NCBI RefSeq assembly: GCF_000243135.2
Contig: NC_019903.1
Span: 3,324,001-3,388,000, forward strand
Direction: 5' to 3'
DNA: 64,000 nucleotides
Source of the DNA: Desulfitobacterium dichloroeliminans LMG P-21439
GTDB lineage: Bacteria; Bacillota; Desulfitobacteriia; Desulfitobacteriales; Desulfitobacteriaceae
The notes beneath the pieces were generated by a model. That model made no database searches. It saw only the letters and a list, made by a program, of their open reading frames with translations, and was not told where the DNA came from. Every line of letters begins with the position of its first letter. The first letter of the stretch is position 1. Below are positions 54,992 through 63,784 of this stretch, in pieces. The position numbers and the translations under genes are program-made.

Positions 54992-56227
54992 TTACTTCAT
55001 CCGAGTCTTAATCCGCTCAATGGCTTTTTCGGTATTTTCGCGAGTGCCGAAGGCGGTAAGGCGGAAGTATCCTTCGCCATTGGCCCCAAAGCCTGCGCCT
55101 GGGGTACCTACCACGTGAGCTTCAGTCATAAGCTTATCGAAGAATTCCCATGAACCCATATTGCGGGGAGTTTTCATCCAAATATAGGGTGCATTGACGC
55201 CGCCAAAGACTTTAAATCCAGCTTCCTTCAGCCCTTCACGGATGATGCGGGCATTTTCCATGTAGTAATCTATGGTTGCTCGGATCTGCTTCTTCCCTTC
55301 TTCAGAATACACTGCGGCGGCGGCGGCTTGGACGGGATAGGATACCCCATTGAATTTAGTAGTCTGTCTTCTCAACCAGAGCTTGTTGAGGCTATGCCCT
55401 TGGCCTTGGGAATCATAGACGAGGATATCTTTGGGCACCACAGTATAGGCACAACGTGTTCCAGTAAAGCCTGCAGTCTTGGAAAAGCTACGAAATTCTA
55501 CGGCGACTTGGCGAGCGCCTTCGACTTCGTAAATACTGCGTGGAACATCTTCCTCACGAATAAAGGCTTCATAGGCTGAGTCGAAGAGAATGATTGCTTT
55601 ATTCTCTCGTGCATAATCTACCCAGACCTTCAATTCTTCTTTAGTCAAGGTCATCCCTGTTGGGTTGTTGGGAAAACAAAGATAGATCATATCCACGTGA
55701 GTGGTTGGCAGAGCGGGTTTCATATCTTTTTCCTCGATACAAGGAAGATAGACGATTTTACCATACTGCCCTTTCTCCGTATCGTACATACCGGTTCGTC
55801 CGGCCATGACATTGCTGTCCACATACACAGGATAGACAGGATCCGTTACCGCCATGATATTATCCATGCCAAATATCTCTTGAAAATTAGCTGTATCGCT
55901 TTTAGCACCATCGCTGACGAATACTTCATCCATACCGAGTTCGATTCCTCGTGGAGCATAGTCATTGGAGATGATTTTTTCTATAAGGAAATCGTAGCCT
56001 TGCTCAGGACCATATCCTCTGAAGGTCCCTGCATTACCCATCTCATCCACAGCCTTTTTCATCGCTTCCACGACGGCCGGAGCTAGTGGCTTGGTGACGT
56101 CGCCGATTCCTAAGCGAATGATATCTGCATCAGGGCTCTGACTCTTAAATTCATTGACCCTACGTGCAATTTCTGAAAAAAGATAACTTCCCGGTAGTTT
56201 TAAGTAGTTTTCATTAATATGTGCCAT
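54992..56227 (-). CDS. dapL: LL-diaminopimelate aminotransferase
   Basis: 411 residues from ATG 56227 ([23 protein letters not shown], the family start, preceded by AAGGGGG); the open frame above adds 16 unrelated residues. PLP-enzyme landmarks are [16 protein letters not shown] near 190, [11 protein letters not shown] near 215 and the Schiff-base lysine in [18 protein letters not shown] near 255. It converts tetrahydrodipicolinate and glutamate to LL-diaminopimelate in one step for lysine and peptidoglycan synthesis. TTGCAA (56406-56411) and TATAAT (56382-56387), 18 bases apart, form its promoter. No lysine riboswitch was recognised in the 155-base leader. Confidence 0.94.
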   Translation of the reverse strand: MAHINENYLKLPGSYLFSEIARRVNEFKSQSPDADIIRLGIGDVTKPLAPAVVEAMKKAVDEMGNAGTFRGYGPEQGYDFLIEKIISNDYAPRGIELGMDEVFVSDGAKSDTANFQEIFGMDNIMAVTDPVYPVYVDSNVMAGRTGMYDTEKGQYGKIVYLPCIEEKDMKPALPTTHVDMIYLCFPNNPTGMTLTKEELKVWVDYARENKAIILFDSAYEAFIREEDVPRSIYEVEGARQVAVEFRSFSKTAGFTGTRCAYTVVPKDILVYDSQGQGHSLNKLWLRRQTTKFNGVSYPVQAAAAAVYSEEGKKQIRATIDYYMENARIIREGLKEAGFKVFGGVNAPYIWMKTPRNMGSWEFFDKLMTEAHVVGTPGAGFGANGEGYFRLTAFGTRENTEKAIERIKTRMK

Positions 56228-56496
56228 GATTCTAGTCCCCCTTCCAAAGTAAACCCCGAAGGTATGCCTCCGCACTTGTTGCTCCGCCGACCTTCACTTC
56301 ATTCTGCATCATAAGACTAAGACGTTGGTTGCCTATACAAAGTAAATTACCTATCTCTGCGTTAATTATGTATTGCTTTAAATTATAGTATTTCTCTCCA
56401 CCCTTTTGCAACTTTGATTAGCGTCTTTTTTAATGTTTCATAACCTGGCTCAAGCCAAATCCTTAGGCAAAGACAACTGGCCCTGTTGCCAAAGGG

Positions 56497-56542
56497 GAAA
56501 AATGCTTGATATCGAATGGGTTGCACTCTTCTCAAGCATTTT
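56497..56542 (-). terminator. Terminator of the GltD-like gene
   Basis: AAAATGCTTGA (56499-56509) and TCAAGCATTTT (56532-56542) arms; minus-strand TTTTTC follows. Confidence 0.75.
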
Positions 56543-56573
56543 ATTGAATTGGCTTTTACCTACGGGTCAACCT

Positions 56574-57890
56574 CTATTTCGCCGTCATGACCCTCTTCCT
56601 TAAAAGATAAGCATGCATTTCGATGGCAATACGCCTTCCCTCACCCATAGCCTTTACCACTGTGGCTGGGCCGTGGACCACATCACCGGCCGCAAAAACG
56701 CCTTCACGAGTTGTCATGCCGTGATCATTGCAAAGGAGCAAACCCTGCTTATCAATCTGAAAGCCTTCTGAAGTCGTTACAATCCGGGCATAGGGTCTTT
56801 GACCAATGGCAAAAATGACTTTATCCGCTGGTAAGACAAAGCCTTCTTCGGGTTTTATGGCCACCTTGCCCTCGTCAGTCACCATTGTTTGAGCACAGGC
56901 TATGCCTGTCACATTGCCCTCCCCAAGAATCTCTTGCGGGGCAGCATAGGTGCGAATCTTAACTCCATCAGCTATGGCCTCATCCCGTTCAATATCACGG
57001 GCCGCCATCTTATTGAGGCCTCTGCGGGCAAGAACAGTGACGTCAGCTCCCATGCGACTGGAAGAACGAGCAGCATCCATGGCCACATTACCTGCGCCGA
57101 TTACTACGACCCTTTCGCCTTTCTCGATAGGCAGTTCGCTTTCCGGTAATTGCCCTAGGTTAAACAAATTCGTGGTTTGAAGGACATAAAGTGCAGATAT
57201 AACACCTTCTAAGTCATCCCCTGGAATATCTAAGGTACGAGGCAATCCCGCTCCAGTGCCGATAAAAACAGCTTGATAACCACTCGCCAAAAGATCATCT
57301 AGGAGTAGATGTTCCCCAACTAAAGTATTGAGCTTGAATTCTACACCCAAATTTTTAATCTTTTCGATATCACGGCGAACGACATCTTTGGGCAAGCGAT
57401 ATTCCGGAATGCCATGAAGAAGAACTCCGCCAGGCTCAGCTTCACCCTCAAATACGGCCACCGAATATCCCAACTGGGCAAGTTGAACAGCAGCTGCCAA
57501 TCCTGCCGGCCCTGAGCCAATGACGGCAATAGCACCCATGGTCGCAGTAACTTTAGGAAATTCCACCTCTTTAGCGTTATCGGCTACAAACTGCTCCAGC
57601 TTCCCAATGCGAATGGCTTTTCCTTTACGAGCTAAGATACAGCTAGCCTCACACTGCTTCTCCTGCGGGCATACGCGACCACAAACAGCCGGCAAATAGC
57701 TATGACGATAAATTGCCTCAAGACCTTGGGCATAGTCTCCCTCTTTTAAGGCTTTTATAAATTGCGGTATAGCATTATACACAGGGCAGCCTTGACGGCA
57801 TAAAGGCTTTTTGCACTGAAGACAACGCGAAGCCTCAGCGAGAGCTTCTTCTTTACTAAACTCAGACTCAAATTTCATCATGTTACTCAC
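56574..57890 (-). CDS. GltD-like NAD(P)H-dependent FAD/Fe-S oxidoreductase
   Basis: 438 residues. The N-terminal Fe-S domain has CLQCKKPLCRQGCPVYNAIP (about 23-42) and VCGRVCPQEKQCEASC (about 68-85). An FAD fold (VIGSGPAGLAAAVQLAQLGYSVAVFEGE, near 125) and an NADPH fold (VVIGAGNVAMDAARSSSRMGADVTVLARR, near 265) follow. This matches the glutamate synthase small subunit and the NfnB/SudA-type proteins. Neither a GltB large subunit nor an NfnA-type partner is adjacent, so the partner and reaction are open. Confidence 0.88.
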   Translation of the reverse strand: MSNMMKFESEFSKEEALAEASRCLQCKKPLCRQGCPVYNAIPQFIKALKEGDYAQGLEAIYRHSYLPAVCGRVCPQEKQCEASCILARKGKAIRIGKLEQFVADNAKEVEFPKVTATMGAIAVIGSGPAGLAAAVQLAQLGYSVAVFEGEAEPGGVLLHGIPEYRLPKDVVRRDIEKIKNLGVEFKLNTLVGEHLLLDDLLASGYQAVFIGTGAGLPRTLDIPGDDLEGVISALYVLQTTNLFNLGQLPESELPIEKGERVVVIGAGNVAMDAARSSSRMGADVTVLARRGLNKMAARDIERDEAIADGVKIRTYAAPQEILGEGNVTGIACAQTMVTDEGKVAIKPEEGFVLPADKVIFAIGQRPYARIVTTSEGFQIDKQGLLLCNDHGMTTREGVFAAGDVVHGPATVVKAMGEGRRIAIEMHAYLLRKRVMTAK

Positions 57891-58058
57891 CTTTATTCCC
57901 CCTCACACTCTCGATAGAGTTTGTTCTTTTTGTGTTTTACTGATTGAAACATCAGTAAAATTTAACTCTGATTATAGCATAGAAATCTTGACTAGAGTGT
58001 GTATACATGCATAGCAGAGGTCAGTAAATTATTGGAAATTCACGTGAGGAGGAAAGAT

Positions 58059-58104
58059 AAAAAAAGGGAGACAAGGCAAATGCTCTAGTCATTACCTTGT
58101 CTCC
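58059..58104 (-). terminator. Terminator of the reverse rubrerythrin gene
   Basis: GGAGACAAGG (58067-58076)/CCTTGTCTCC (58095-58104), with TTTTTTT following on the minus strand. Confidence 0.88.
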
Positions 58105-58138
58105 TACGAAATCAGGGAGTACGTGATGGAAAAAGATC

Positions 58139-58684
58139 TTATTTAAAGTAACGGTTGAGAAGTCCTAAGAAAGCCTTGCCGTGGCGTGCTTCATCTTTGC
58201 ACATCTCATGAACGGTATCATGGATAGCGTCTAAGTTAAGCTTCTTAGCCAAGGTTGCGAGATCTTTCTTGCCTTGAGTTGCACCATATTCAGCTTCAAC
58301 TCTCATCTCGAGGTTTTTCTTGGTATCTGCTACCACGACTTCACCTAAGAGCTCAGCGAATTTCGCTGCATGCTCAGCTTCTTCGAAAGCAATGCGCTTG
58401 TAAGCTTCTGCAACTTCAGGGAAGCCTTCGCGGTCAGCTTGACGGCTCATAGCCAAGTACATACCTACTTCTGTACATTCACCCATGAAGTTTGCTCTTA
58501 GGCCTTCGATAACTTCAGGATCAACCCCTTCAGCGATACCGATTCTATGCTCATCAGCCCATTGAAGATTTCCTTCGGTTTTTTCAATGAACTTTTCTTT
58601 ACCTACTTTACATTGTGGACATTGATCAGGAGCTTCATTTCCCTCATAAATATAACCACAAACCGCACATACAAACTTTTTCAT
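58139..58684 (-). CDS. Reverse rubrerythrin
   Basis: 181 residues with the rubredoxin domain first (C6xxC9, C22xxC25 around [11 protein letters not shown]) and the diiron four-helix domain after it (ExxE/ExxH motifs in [45 protein letters not shown]). Classical rubrerythrin has the opposite order. This type reduces hydrogen peroxide and oxygen in anaerobes such as Clostridium acetobutylicum. Its promoter contains a PerR-like box in the -35/-10 spacer, so it is expected to be induced by peroxide. Single-gene transcript. Confidence 0.93.
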   Translation of the reverse strand: MKKFVCAVCGYIYEGNEAPDQCPQCKVGKEKFIEKTEGNLQWADEHRIGIAEGVDPEVIEGLRANFMGECTEVGMYLAMSRQADREGFPEVAEAYKRIAFEEAEHAAKFAELLGEVVVADTKKNLEMRVEAEYGATQGKKDLATLAKKLNLDAIHDTVHEMCKDEARHGKAFLGLLNRYFK

Positions 58685-58756
58685 CTTTCGATTCTCTCCT
58701 TTTATATTACATTTTTTAAAATGGTGAGCTACGTTGCGTCGCTCTCTATGTTTATT

Positions 58757-58784
58757 ATTATATTAGAATTATTCTAAATGTCAA
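58757..58784 (-). promoter_or_regulatory. Reverse rubrerythrin promoter with embedded PerR-like box
   Basis: On the minus strand TTGACA (58779-58784) and TATAAT (58757-58762) are 16 bases apart. The spacer holds the 15-base perfect palindrome TTAGAAT-n-ATTCTAA (58763-58777), which resembles the Fur/PerR class operator TTATAATnATTATAA. A bound repressor would cover both hexamers. Confidence 0.88.
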
Positions 58785-58856
58785 TACCTTTTACTTTGCT
58801 TTTCTTATATTATTTTAAGGTATAGATTTATGCGCGGTGAAACTACGTTTCCCATC

Positions 58857-58883
58857 TGAAGCCTACCGTCTTGGTAGGCTTTT
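58857..58883. terminator. Hairpin downstream of the LysR gene
   Basis: AAGCCTACC/GGTAGGCTT around GTCTT; the T run is on the plus strand, so it is only a weak minus-strand terminator for the LysR gene. Confidence 0.5.
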
Positions 58884-58891
58884 CTACAAAT

Positions 58892-59833
58892 TCATATTGA
58901 TTGGTCAGTCTTTTTGTTGCCGAGTAAAACGGTTTCTTTATTCTGATAGAATTGGATAATATGCCTTTGAAACGCTGCCGCACAAGGTGACAAGGTTCTA
59001 TTTTTGTGCGTGGCCAAATAAAAATTTCTTTTCATTTTTAATCCCTCTACGGCGTATGCCTTTACCCATCCGAATTTTAAATAATCCTTTACACTCAGGG
59101 AAGACATGACAGACACACCCATTCCCTCTCGAACAGCCTGTTTAATGGACTCCATAGTGTTCATCTCAGCTACTTTTGGGAGGTGATCGGGGTTGATACC
59201 TTTTTCTTTCAGTGCCGTCTCAAATGTCGTCCTTGTCCCTGAACCTTGCTCCCGAACAATAAATTTCATACCCATCAGGCTTTCAAGTGATATTATTTGT
59301 TCTTTCGTAGTCTCTCCGTCAACATTTTGAGCTATTAAGACCAGTTTATCTCCGGTCAATTTTTGATAAACTAGATTATTCTCATCTAAGCGTGCTCCAA
59401 CAATGCCGATTTGATATTTCATTTCCAGAAGTGCATTGGTGACTTCCTGGGTATCACTTTTGTGGATAATAAAGCTAACACCTGGATATTTTTTTTGAAA
59501 ACTTTTCATAGGGCTAGGTAGTAGATATTGGCTTGGGATAGAAGAAGTAGCTATTTCCAGCCTTCCTCCGATTTCTTTATTTTTATTTATTGAAAAAATT
59601 GCACTTTCTCTGATCTCCAGCATTTTGAGCGCGTAGCTGTAGAAAATTTCTGCTGTTTCTGTAGGGATGATCTGACGACTGGAACGATCAAATAATTTGA
59701 TTCCCAGCTCATCTTCCAAGCAGCTGATATGGTTGCTGATTGTAGGTTGAGATAGATATAACGCCTCTCCCGCTCGGGAGAAATTCCGCAAGCGGTAAAC
59801 TTGAATGAAAACCTCGATTTGCCGAAAATCCAT
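58892..59833 (-). CDS. LysR-family regulator, selenium-metabolism-associated type
   Basis: 313 residues: N-terminal winged helix-turn-helix (FRQIEVFIQVYRLRNFSRAGEALYLSQPTISNHISCLEDELGIKLFDR, about 3-50) and a type-2 periplasmic-binding effector domain (about 90-300). The segments SSIPSQYLLPSPMKSFQKKYPGVSF and VREQGSGTRTTFETALKEKGI recall the LysR subfamily found with selenium-metabolism genes. Downstream of the aminotransferase/DUF3343 operon on the same strand, separated by a terminator. That it controls that operon is inferred only. Confidence 0.82.
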   Translation of the reverse strand: MDFRQIEVFIQVYRLRNFSRAGEALYLSQPTISNHISCLEDELGIKLFDRSSRQIIPTETAEIFYSYALKMLEIRESAIFSINKNKEIGGRLEIATSSIPSQYLLPSPMKSFQKKYPGVSFIIHKSDTQEVTNALLEMKYQIGIVGARLDENNLVYQKLTGDKLVLIAQNVDGETTKEQIISLESLMGMKFIVREQGSGTRTTFETALKEKGINPDHLPKVAEMNTMESIKQAVREGMGVSVMSSLSVKDYLKFGWVKAYAVEGLKMKRNFYLATHKNRTLSPCAAAFQRHIIQFYQNKETVLLGNKKTDQSI

Positions 59834-60210
59834 GATTTCCCCTCTTATTCTGATTATTTTCCACTTCTAATCGCAATGCCTTCAATTGACCCACGAGCAT
59901 CTAGCTTCATGACGAATCTCTAGCTTTCCATTCTCCACCTACCGCGCAAGTCCCTTTTTATTTTATCATATCCACTATCGACAAATTCCTTTTTAGTGTA
60001 CATCTATACATTTCATTTCAGCTGTTTACCAATACCCGACGATTCCAACGCCCATCTTGTACGCGCCCTAATAACTAAGCCGATGCGACAAACTAAAAAG
60101 CAGGAATCTAGCGATACCATCGTATCTCTAGGTTCCTGCTTATATAACGCTCTCTATTTTATGTGTTCATGTTCTCGAACTTTTCCCAAGTTCTCAAGGA
60201 GTTCGCGACT
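59834..60210 (-). other. Intergenic region between DUF3343 operon and LysR gene
   Basis: The operon terminator is at 60094-60140: AGCAGGAATCTAG.../...CTAGGTTCCTGCT with TTTTTAG after it on the minus strand. The remaining 250 bases are AT-rich and should hold the LysR promoter, but I see no convincing -35/-10 pair. A plus-strand open frame here has no coding features. Confidence 0.7.
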
Positions 60211-60471
60211 CTACCTGTCGAAGATTTCACTGTAAACATATCCTCTATCCTTCTCAGCTCTTGAATAAAGGTCAAATTCTTCAACTCTCTTATCCGATAG
60301 AATTTGCAGAGCCGCTCCGAGTTCCTCCGAGGGTATGCGAAGAGCGATACCGCAGCCGGCCCTAATCTGCGACGGAAGGGGCATGACTTTCACATGCAGC
60401 TTTTCACCAAGCAGATGGCGCTCCGATTGTATAGCCAGGTTTGTGCTCTTAAATGTAATGACATATTCCAT
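60211..60471 (-). CDS. DUF3343 family small protein
   Basis: 86 residues from ATG 60471, two bases after the aminotransferase stop. The sequence fits DUF3343: MEYVITFKSTNLAIQSERHLL start, then PLPSQIRAGCGIALRI with the single conserved cysteine near 40. These proteins lie in selenium/sulfur-metabolism neighbourhoods next to EF2568-type aminotransferases; function unknown. It has no ribosome site of its own, so translation is likely coupled. A putative persulfide or selenide acceptor role for the cysteine is speculation. Confidence 0.78.
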   Translation of the reverse strand: MEYVITFKSTNLAIQSERHLLGEKLHVKVMPLPSQIRAGCGIALRIPSEELGAALQILSDKRVEEFDLYSRAEKDRGYVYSEIFDR

Positions 60472-60473
60472 TT

Positions 60474-61604
60474 TTAATTGCCGCAAGCTCTCGCTATGTT
60501 TTGAAGCGCTGCTATCCCTTCTTCAATTTCCTCCTCGGTATTAAAATAAGAGAATGAGAACCTGACGATTCCTGTTTCGACCGTTCTGAACCTTTTGTGA
60601 AGAAGGGGAGCGCAATGGCTTCCGGCCCGTGTTGCAATACCGTATTTCTCCCAAAGAAGCCCTGACAGATCCGAAGCCGGCATCTCTCCAATATTTAAAG
60701 CTACGACCGGCAGCCTGTAAGAACTGGAAAATTCCCCATAAAGTCTTACGTCTTGTATTTGCTTTAGTCCATCCAGAAATAACTGAGTCAATTGCCTTTC
60801 TCTTCTGTGGATTTCTTCTATACCCGTATAATTTATAAACTGAACACCTTTCTGCAGCCCGTAAATTCCATGGCCATTGAGTGTACCGGCCTCAAAAATG
60901 TCGGGCATGACATTTTGTTGGAACATCTCGAAGCTGTGAACACCCGCTCCGCCTGTTTTGACAATATCAAAAGGCAGACTGTCGTTGACAATGACGCCTC
61001 CCGTACCCTGGGGCCCAAATAGCCCTTTGTGACCCGTAAAGCATAAAACATCGGCCATGTCCGCTGTGACCGGAATTAACCCCAAGGTCTGGGAAACATC
61101 CAAAATCATGATTATGTTATTCTCTTTACATAGGGTATACAGCCTTTTGACATCCGTAATATTGCCAGTGACATTTGACCCATGAGTACAAACTAAGTAC
61201 CGTGTTTCAGGTTTGATCAGACTCTCTAACTCATTAAGTAACAAAACGCCATGATCATCGCAGTCGATAAAGTCCAACTGGCACCCTTTGAGGTATAGAG
61301 GCCTTAACACCGAATTGTGCTCCGTCACGGTGGTCAGAACGACATCATCAGGTTTCACGAGGCCGCCAATCACTAAATTAAGACTCTCGGTGGAGGAAGA
61401 CGTAAAGGCTACATTCAGAGGATTATCCGAGCAGACTAACTCTGCTATTTCTGCTCTGGTATTATATATTTCCCGACTTGCCATCATAGCGGCTTCATAA
61501 AACGAACGGCTAGCATTGCCAAAATGATTGATGGCGTATGCTACTGCTTCACTAACCTCTGGCGGCTTTATAAGGGTAGTCGCGCTGTTGTCAAAATAAA
61601 TCAA
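60474..61604 (-). CDS. Class V aminotransferase / cysteine desulfurase-like protein (EF2568 type)
   Basis: 376 residues, fold-type-I PLP enzyme. The start IYFDNSATTLIKPPEV is typical of cysteine desulfurases. HGSNVTGNI near 140, ILDVSQTLGLIPV near 165, the PLP lysine in FTGHKGLFGPQGTGG near 192 and a catalytic-type cysteine in RAGSHCAPLLHK near 338 are all present. It could remove sulfur from cysteine or selenium from selenocysteine for the neighbours (family knowledge). It is fourth-to-last in the operon order, between the activator (6 bases upstream) and DUF3343. Confidence 0.87.
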   Translation of the reverse strand: MIYFDNSATTLIKPPEVSEAVAYAINHFGNASRSFYEAAMMASREIYNTRAEIAELVCSDNPLNVAFTSSSTESLNLVIGGLVKPDDVVLTTVTEHNSVLRPLYLKGCQLDFIDCDDHGVLLLNELESLIKPETRYLVCTHGSNVTGNITDVKRLYTLCKENNIIMILDVSQTLGLIPVTADMADVLCFTGHKGLFGPQGTGGVIVNDSLPFDIVKTGGAGVHSFEMFQQNVMPDIFEAGTLNGHGIYGLQKGVQFINYTGIEEIHRRERQLTQLFLDGLKQIQDVRLYGEFSSSYRLPVVALNIGEMPASDLSGLLWEKYGIATRAGSHCAPLLHKRFRTVETGIVRFSFSYFNTEEEIEEGIAALQNIARACGN

Positions 61605-61610
61605 AGCTCA

Positions 61611-62399
61611 TCACCCTCCGCATCCATTTTCTTTTTTAGCGGCAAAGACACAGGCTCCAATGGCACCAGCATATAAGGCATAGTCACAGGATTTAACCTC
61701 ATAGCCGATAAATTGGGCTATAGTCTCGATAATCAACCCTGATCTAGACAGTCCACCGGTCATCAAGATAGATTTGTCTGCTGCAAATTCGATTCTTCCT
61801 GCCTGTTGCTGTATTTTCCGCGCAATGGACTGCAGAACCCCGGCCATGATTTGAGCCCGGTCCTTTTGCATGGCTAATAGCCCAATGATCTCTGATTCAG
61901 CAAAAACCGTGCACATACTATTGATAGAAACTGCCTCGTTTCGATCTGTAAAATCATCGATTTTATCCATAGGGACCTCGAGGATATCGCAAGCCATTTT
62001 CAAAAAACGTCCTGTTCCAGCGGCGCATTTATCGTTCATCAGGAAGTTAATGGGCTTACCCTTATGAATCTGGATCACCTTACTATCCTGCCCGCCAATA
62101 TCAATAATTCCTTGAATATCGGGCATCAGATGCACTCCGCCTAAAGCATGACAGGTAATCTCCGTTATCGTATGATCCGCAAAATCAATGGCTTCCCGAC
62201 CGTATCCCGTGGCTGCAATACTGAGTTCTGCGCTGTCTAGGTCATTTCTTCCCTTCAAAATCCCCATGCTTTCCTCTGCAGAAGCCTGGGGATTCCACCC
62301 GGTTCTTATGACCAGAGCATCAATAATCCTGCCCTCGGACATCAGCACGGATTTACAGGTTGTTGAACCTGAATCTATACCGATAAAGAATCTTTTCAT
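61611..62399 (-). CDS. yjiL: ATP-dependent activator of a double-cubane / 2-hydroxyacyl-CoA dehydratase-type protein
   Basis: 262 residues of the ASKHA fold: FIGIDSGSTTCKSVLM at the start, GIIDIGGQDSKVIQIH near 95, and MTGGLSRSGLI near 213. Two cysteines, in NDKCAAGTGRFL near 123 and NSMCTVFAESEIIGL near 158, would hold one 4Fe-4S cluster between two subunits. HgdC/YjiL-type activators drive an electron into their partner with ATP hydrolysis. The gene overlaps the partner's stop by 4 bases, and no second dehydratase subunit is encoded, which favours the double-cubane system over a true dehydratase. Confidence 0.88.
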   Translation of the reverse strand: MKRFFIGIDSGSTTCKSVLMSEGRIIDALVIRTGWNPQASAEESMGILKGRNDLDSAELSIAATGYGREAIDFADHTITEITCHALGGVHLMPDIQGIIDIGGQDSKVIQIHKGKPINFLMNDKCAAGTGRFLKMACDILEVPMDKIDDFTDRNEAVSINSMCTVFAESEIIGLLAMQKDRAQIMAGVLQSIARKIQQQAGRIEFAADKSILMTGGLSRSGLIIETIAQFIGYEVKSCDYALYAGAIGACVFAAKKENGCGG

Positions 62400-63550
62400 G
62401 AAAGCATTTCGATAAACGCAGCTAGCCTGGTTTTGAGCTGAGCAACGTCTGAAGTAGAGTAATCGGTCTCCATGCTGATAAAGGGCATATCTTCCTTCTT
62501 CAGGTGCTTTCTAATTATGGTTGTCTCCAGATTGTAGGTATGGCAGGCTTGGAGAGTCATTTCCACAACCCCATCCACCTTGAATTCCTTGACAAGACGG
62601 GACAGCAGCTCCAGGCGGTTATTATTCGGGGTCATAACAGAGCAGCCGATCTGCAGATACCGGTCGGCAATAGCTCGGTATGGATCGATAGTTTCGTCCA
62701 CCAGACGCTCGATAGGCTTGATTCCGATACAGTTTTCATAAGCCACGACCACGCCACCAGATTCCTCGATAGCTTTGACGATCTTCTCGGTGACTCCAGC
62801 CAGAGGACAGCCAGTAATCAAGATTCTCTTGGCGGACCCAGAGACATTCTCGACTCCATTGGCCTGATCCGCCTTTATTTTATCAATGATGTCTCTGATC
62901 TCCTGGATCTTGGCCTCCTGGTCAAATTTAAACTGAGAGCCGTAGAGGACTTTAAGCTGCTCCGCACCCGTAATCGGAGGTGGGCAAGCTTTGCTGAGCT
63001 CATAGAATTCTTTTAAAACTTTACGTTCCTCATTTTTTATCTTAATTGCCTTTTTGATATTCTCATCGGTGATGGTCACTCCGAAATCCTGCTCGATTCT
63101 TTCCTTGAGGCGCAGAACTTCCTTATACCATAGTTCTTTGGAAGCTTCATCATTTTGAGTCTGAGGAAGCTGCATAACATGGAGGTTTTTGATTTCCTCT
63201 AAAAGCTCGTACATTTTCTTCTTGCCATCACAAGTGGTTTCACCAATCATCAGATCGGAAAAATACATGTAAGGACATTTATCGGTGATGGCAAAGCCAT
63301 AACTGGATTTGACTAAGGGACAAAGATTCCGAGGCAGTACTTTTTCTGCTTCAGGTATAGTTTCGTCACTAAAGGCACAAAGTCCGATGGGCACAGCTCC
63401 CGCAGCTAGAATGAGCTCCAACGGGGCATAGGTGCAGAATACTCCTGCCACTTTTTTGCCCTGCTCTTTTAAATTCTTGACCGCAATAAAGCCCTGCTTC
63501 CGCGCATCCCCAAAGCTATCAAATTGGCTTGGTAGCTGAATCTCACTCAT
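62396..63550 (-). CDS. yjiM: Double-cubane-cluster protein (YjiM / HgdB-like)
   Basis: 384 residues from ATG 63550 with AAAGG ahead; a GTG at 63592 has none. The HgdB/FldC-like fold carries cysteines in GVFCTYAPLE, GLCAFSD, RNLCPLVKSSYGF, DKCPYMY and GETTCDGKKKMYE in the N-terminal half, and ITGCPLAG, YENCIGI and LQACHTYN in the C-terminal half. Family members without a second subunit (Carboxydothermus DCCP) bind an 8Fe-9S double-cubane cluster and reduce small molecules such as acetylene or hydrazine; the natural substrate is unknown. Start of a four-gene operon. Confidence 0.85.
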   Translation of the reverse strand: MSEIQLPSQFDSFGDARKQGFIAVKNLKEQGKKVAGVFCTYAPLELILAAGAVPIGLCAFSDETIPEAEKVLPRNLCPLVKSSYGFAITDKCPYMYFSDLMIGETTCDGKKKMYELLEEIKNLHVMQLPQTQNDEASKELWYKEVLRLKERIEQDFGVTITDENIKKAIKIKNEERKVLKEFYELSKACPPPITGAEQLKVLYGSQFKFDQEAKIQEIRDIIDKIKADQANGVENVSGSAKRILITGCPLAGVTEKIVKAIEESGGVVVAYENCIGIKPIERLVDETIDPYRAIADRYLQIGCSVMTPNNNRLELLSRLVKEFKVDGVVEMTLQACHTYNLETTIIRKHLKKEDMPFISMETDYSTSDVAQLKTRLAAFIEMLS

Positions 63551-63713
63551 TTTCGGACCGCCTTTCAATAAATAATTTATTTTTTTCTTCACTACTTTAT
63601 AATAGGGCGGTAACTTTTTTTACACAAATAGGGATTATTGATAGACGTCGTGGTATCTATATCAAATGCTTATCAATACCCCGTATGGACTCTTATCAAC
63701 TCTATTTAAATCC

Positions 63714-63758
63714 CAAAAAAGATGGACTTCCGAGCCTCACAGCTCAAAAGTCCATCTT
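63714..63758 (-). terminator. Terminator after the DmsC-like gene
   Basis: AAGATGGACTT (63719-63729)/AAGTCCATCTT (63748-63758), followed on the minus strand by TTTTTTGGG. It separates the DmsC-like gene from the double-cubane operon. Confidence 0.88.
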
Positions 63759-63784
63759 AAGGGGGTAATAAAAGATTTAGTTTT

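Noticed and set aside
56228-56573. Lysine riboswitch upstream of dapL
   Set aside because: A promoter and an AAGTGAAGGT-type stem are present, but none of the conserved lysine-riboswitch core sequences are seen.
59996-60235. Plus-strand open frame beside the LysR gene
   Set aside because: Contains the operon terminator hairpin and has no recognisable features.
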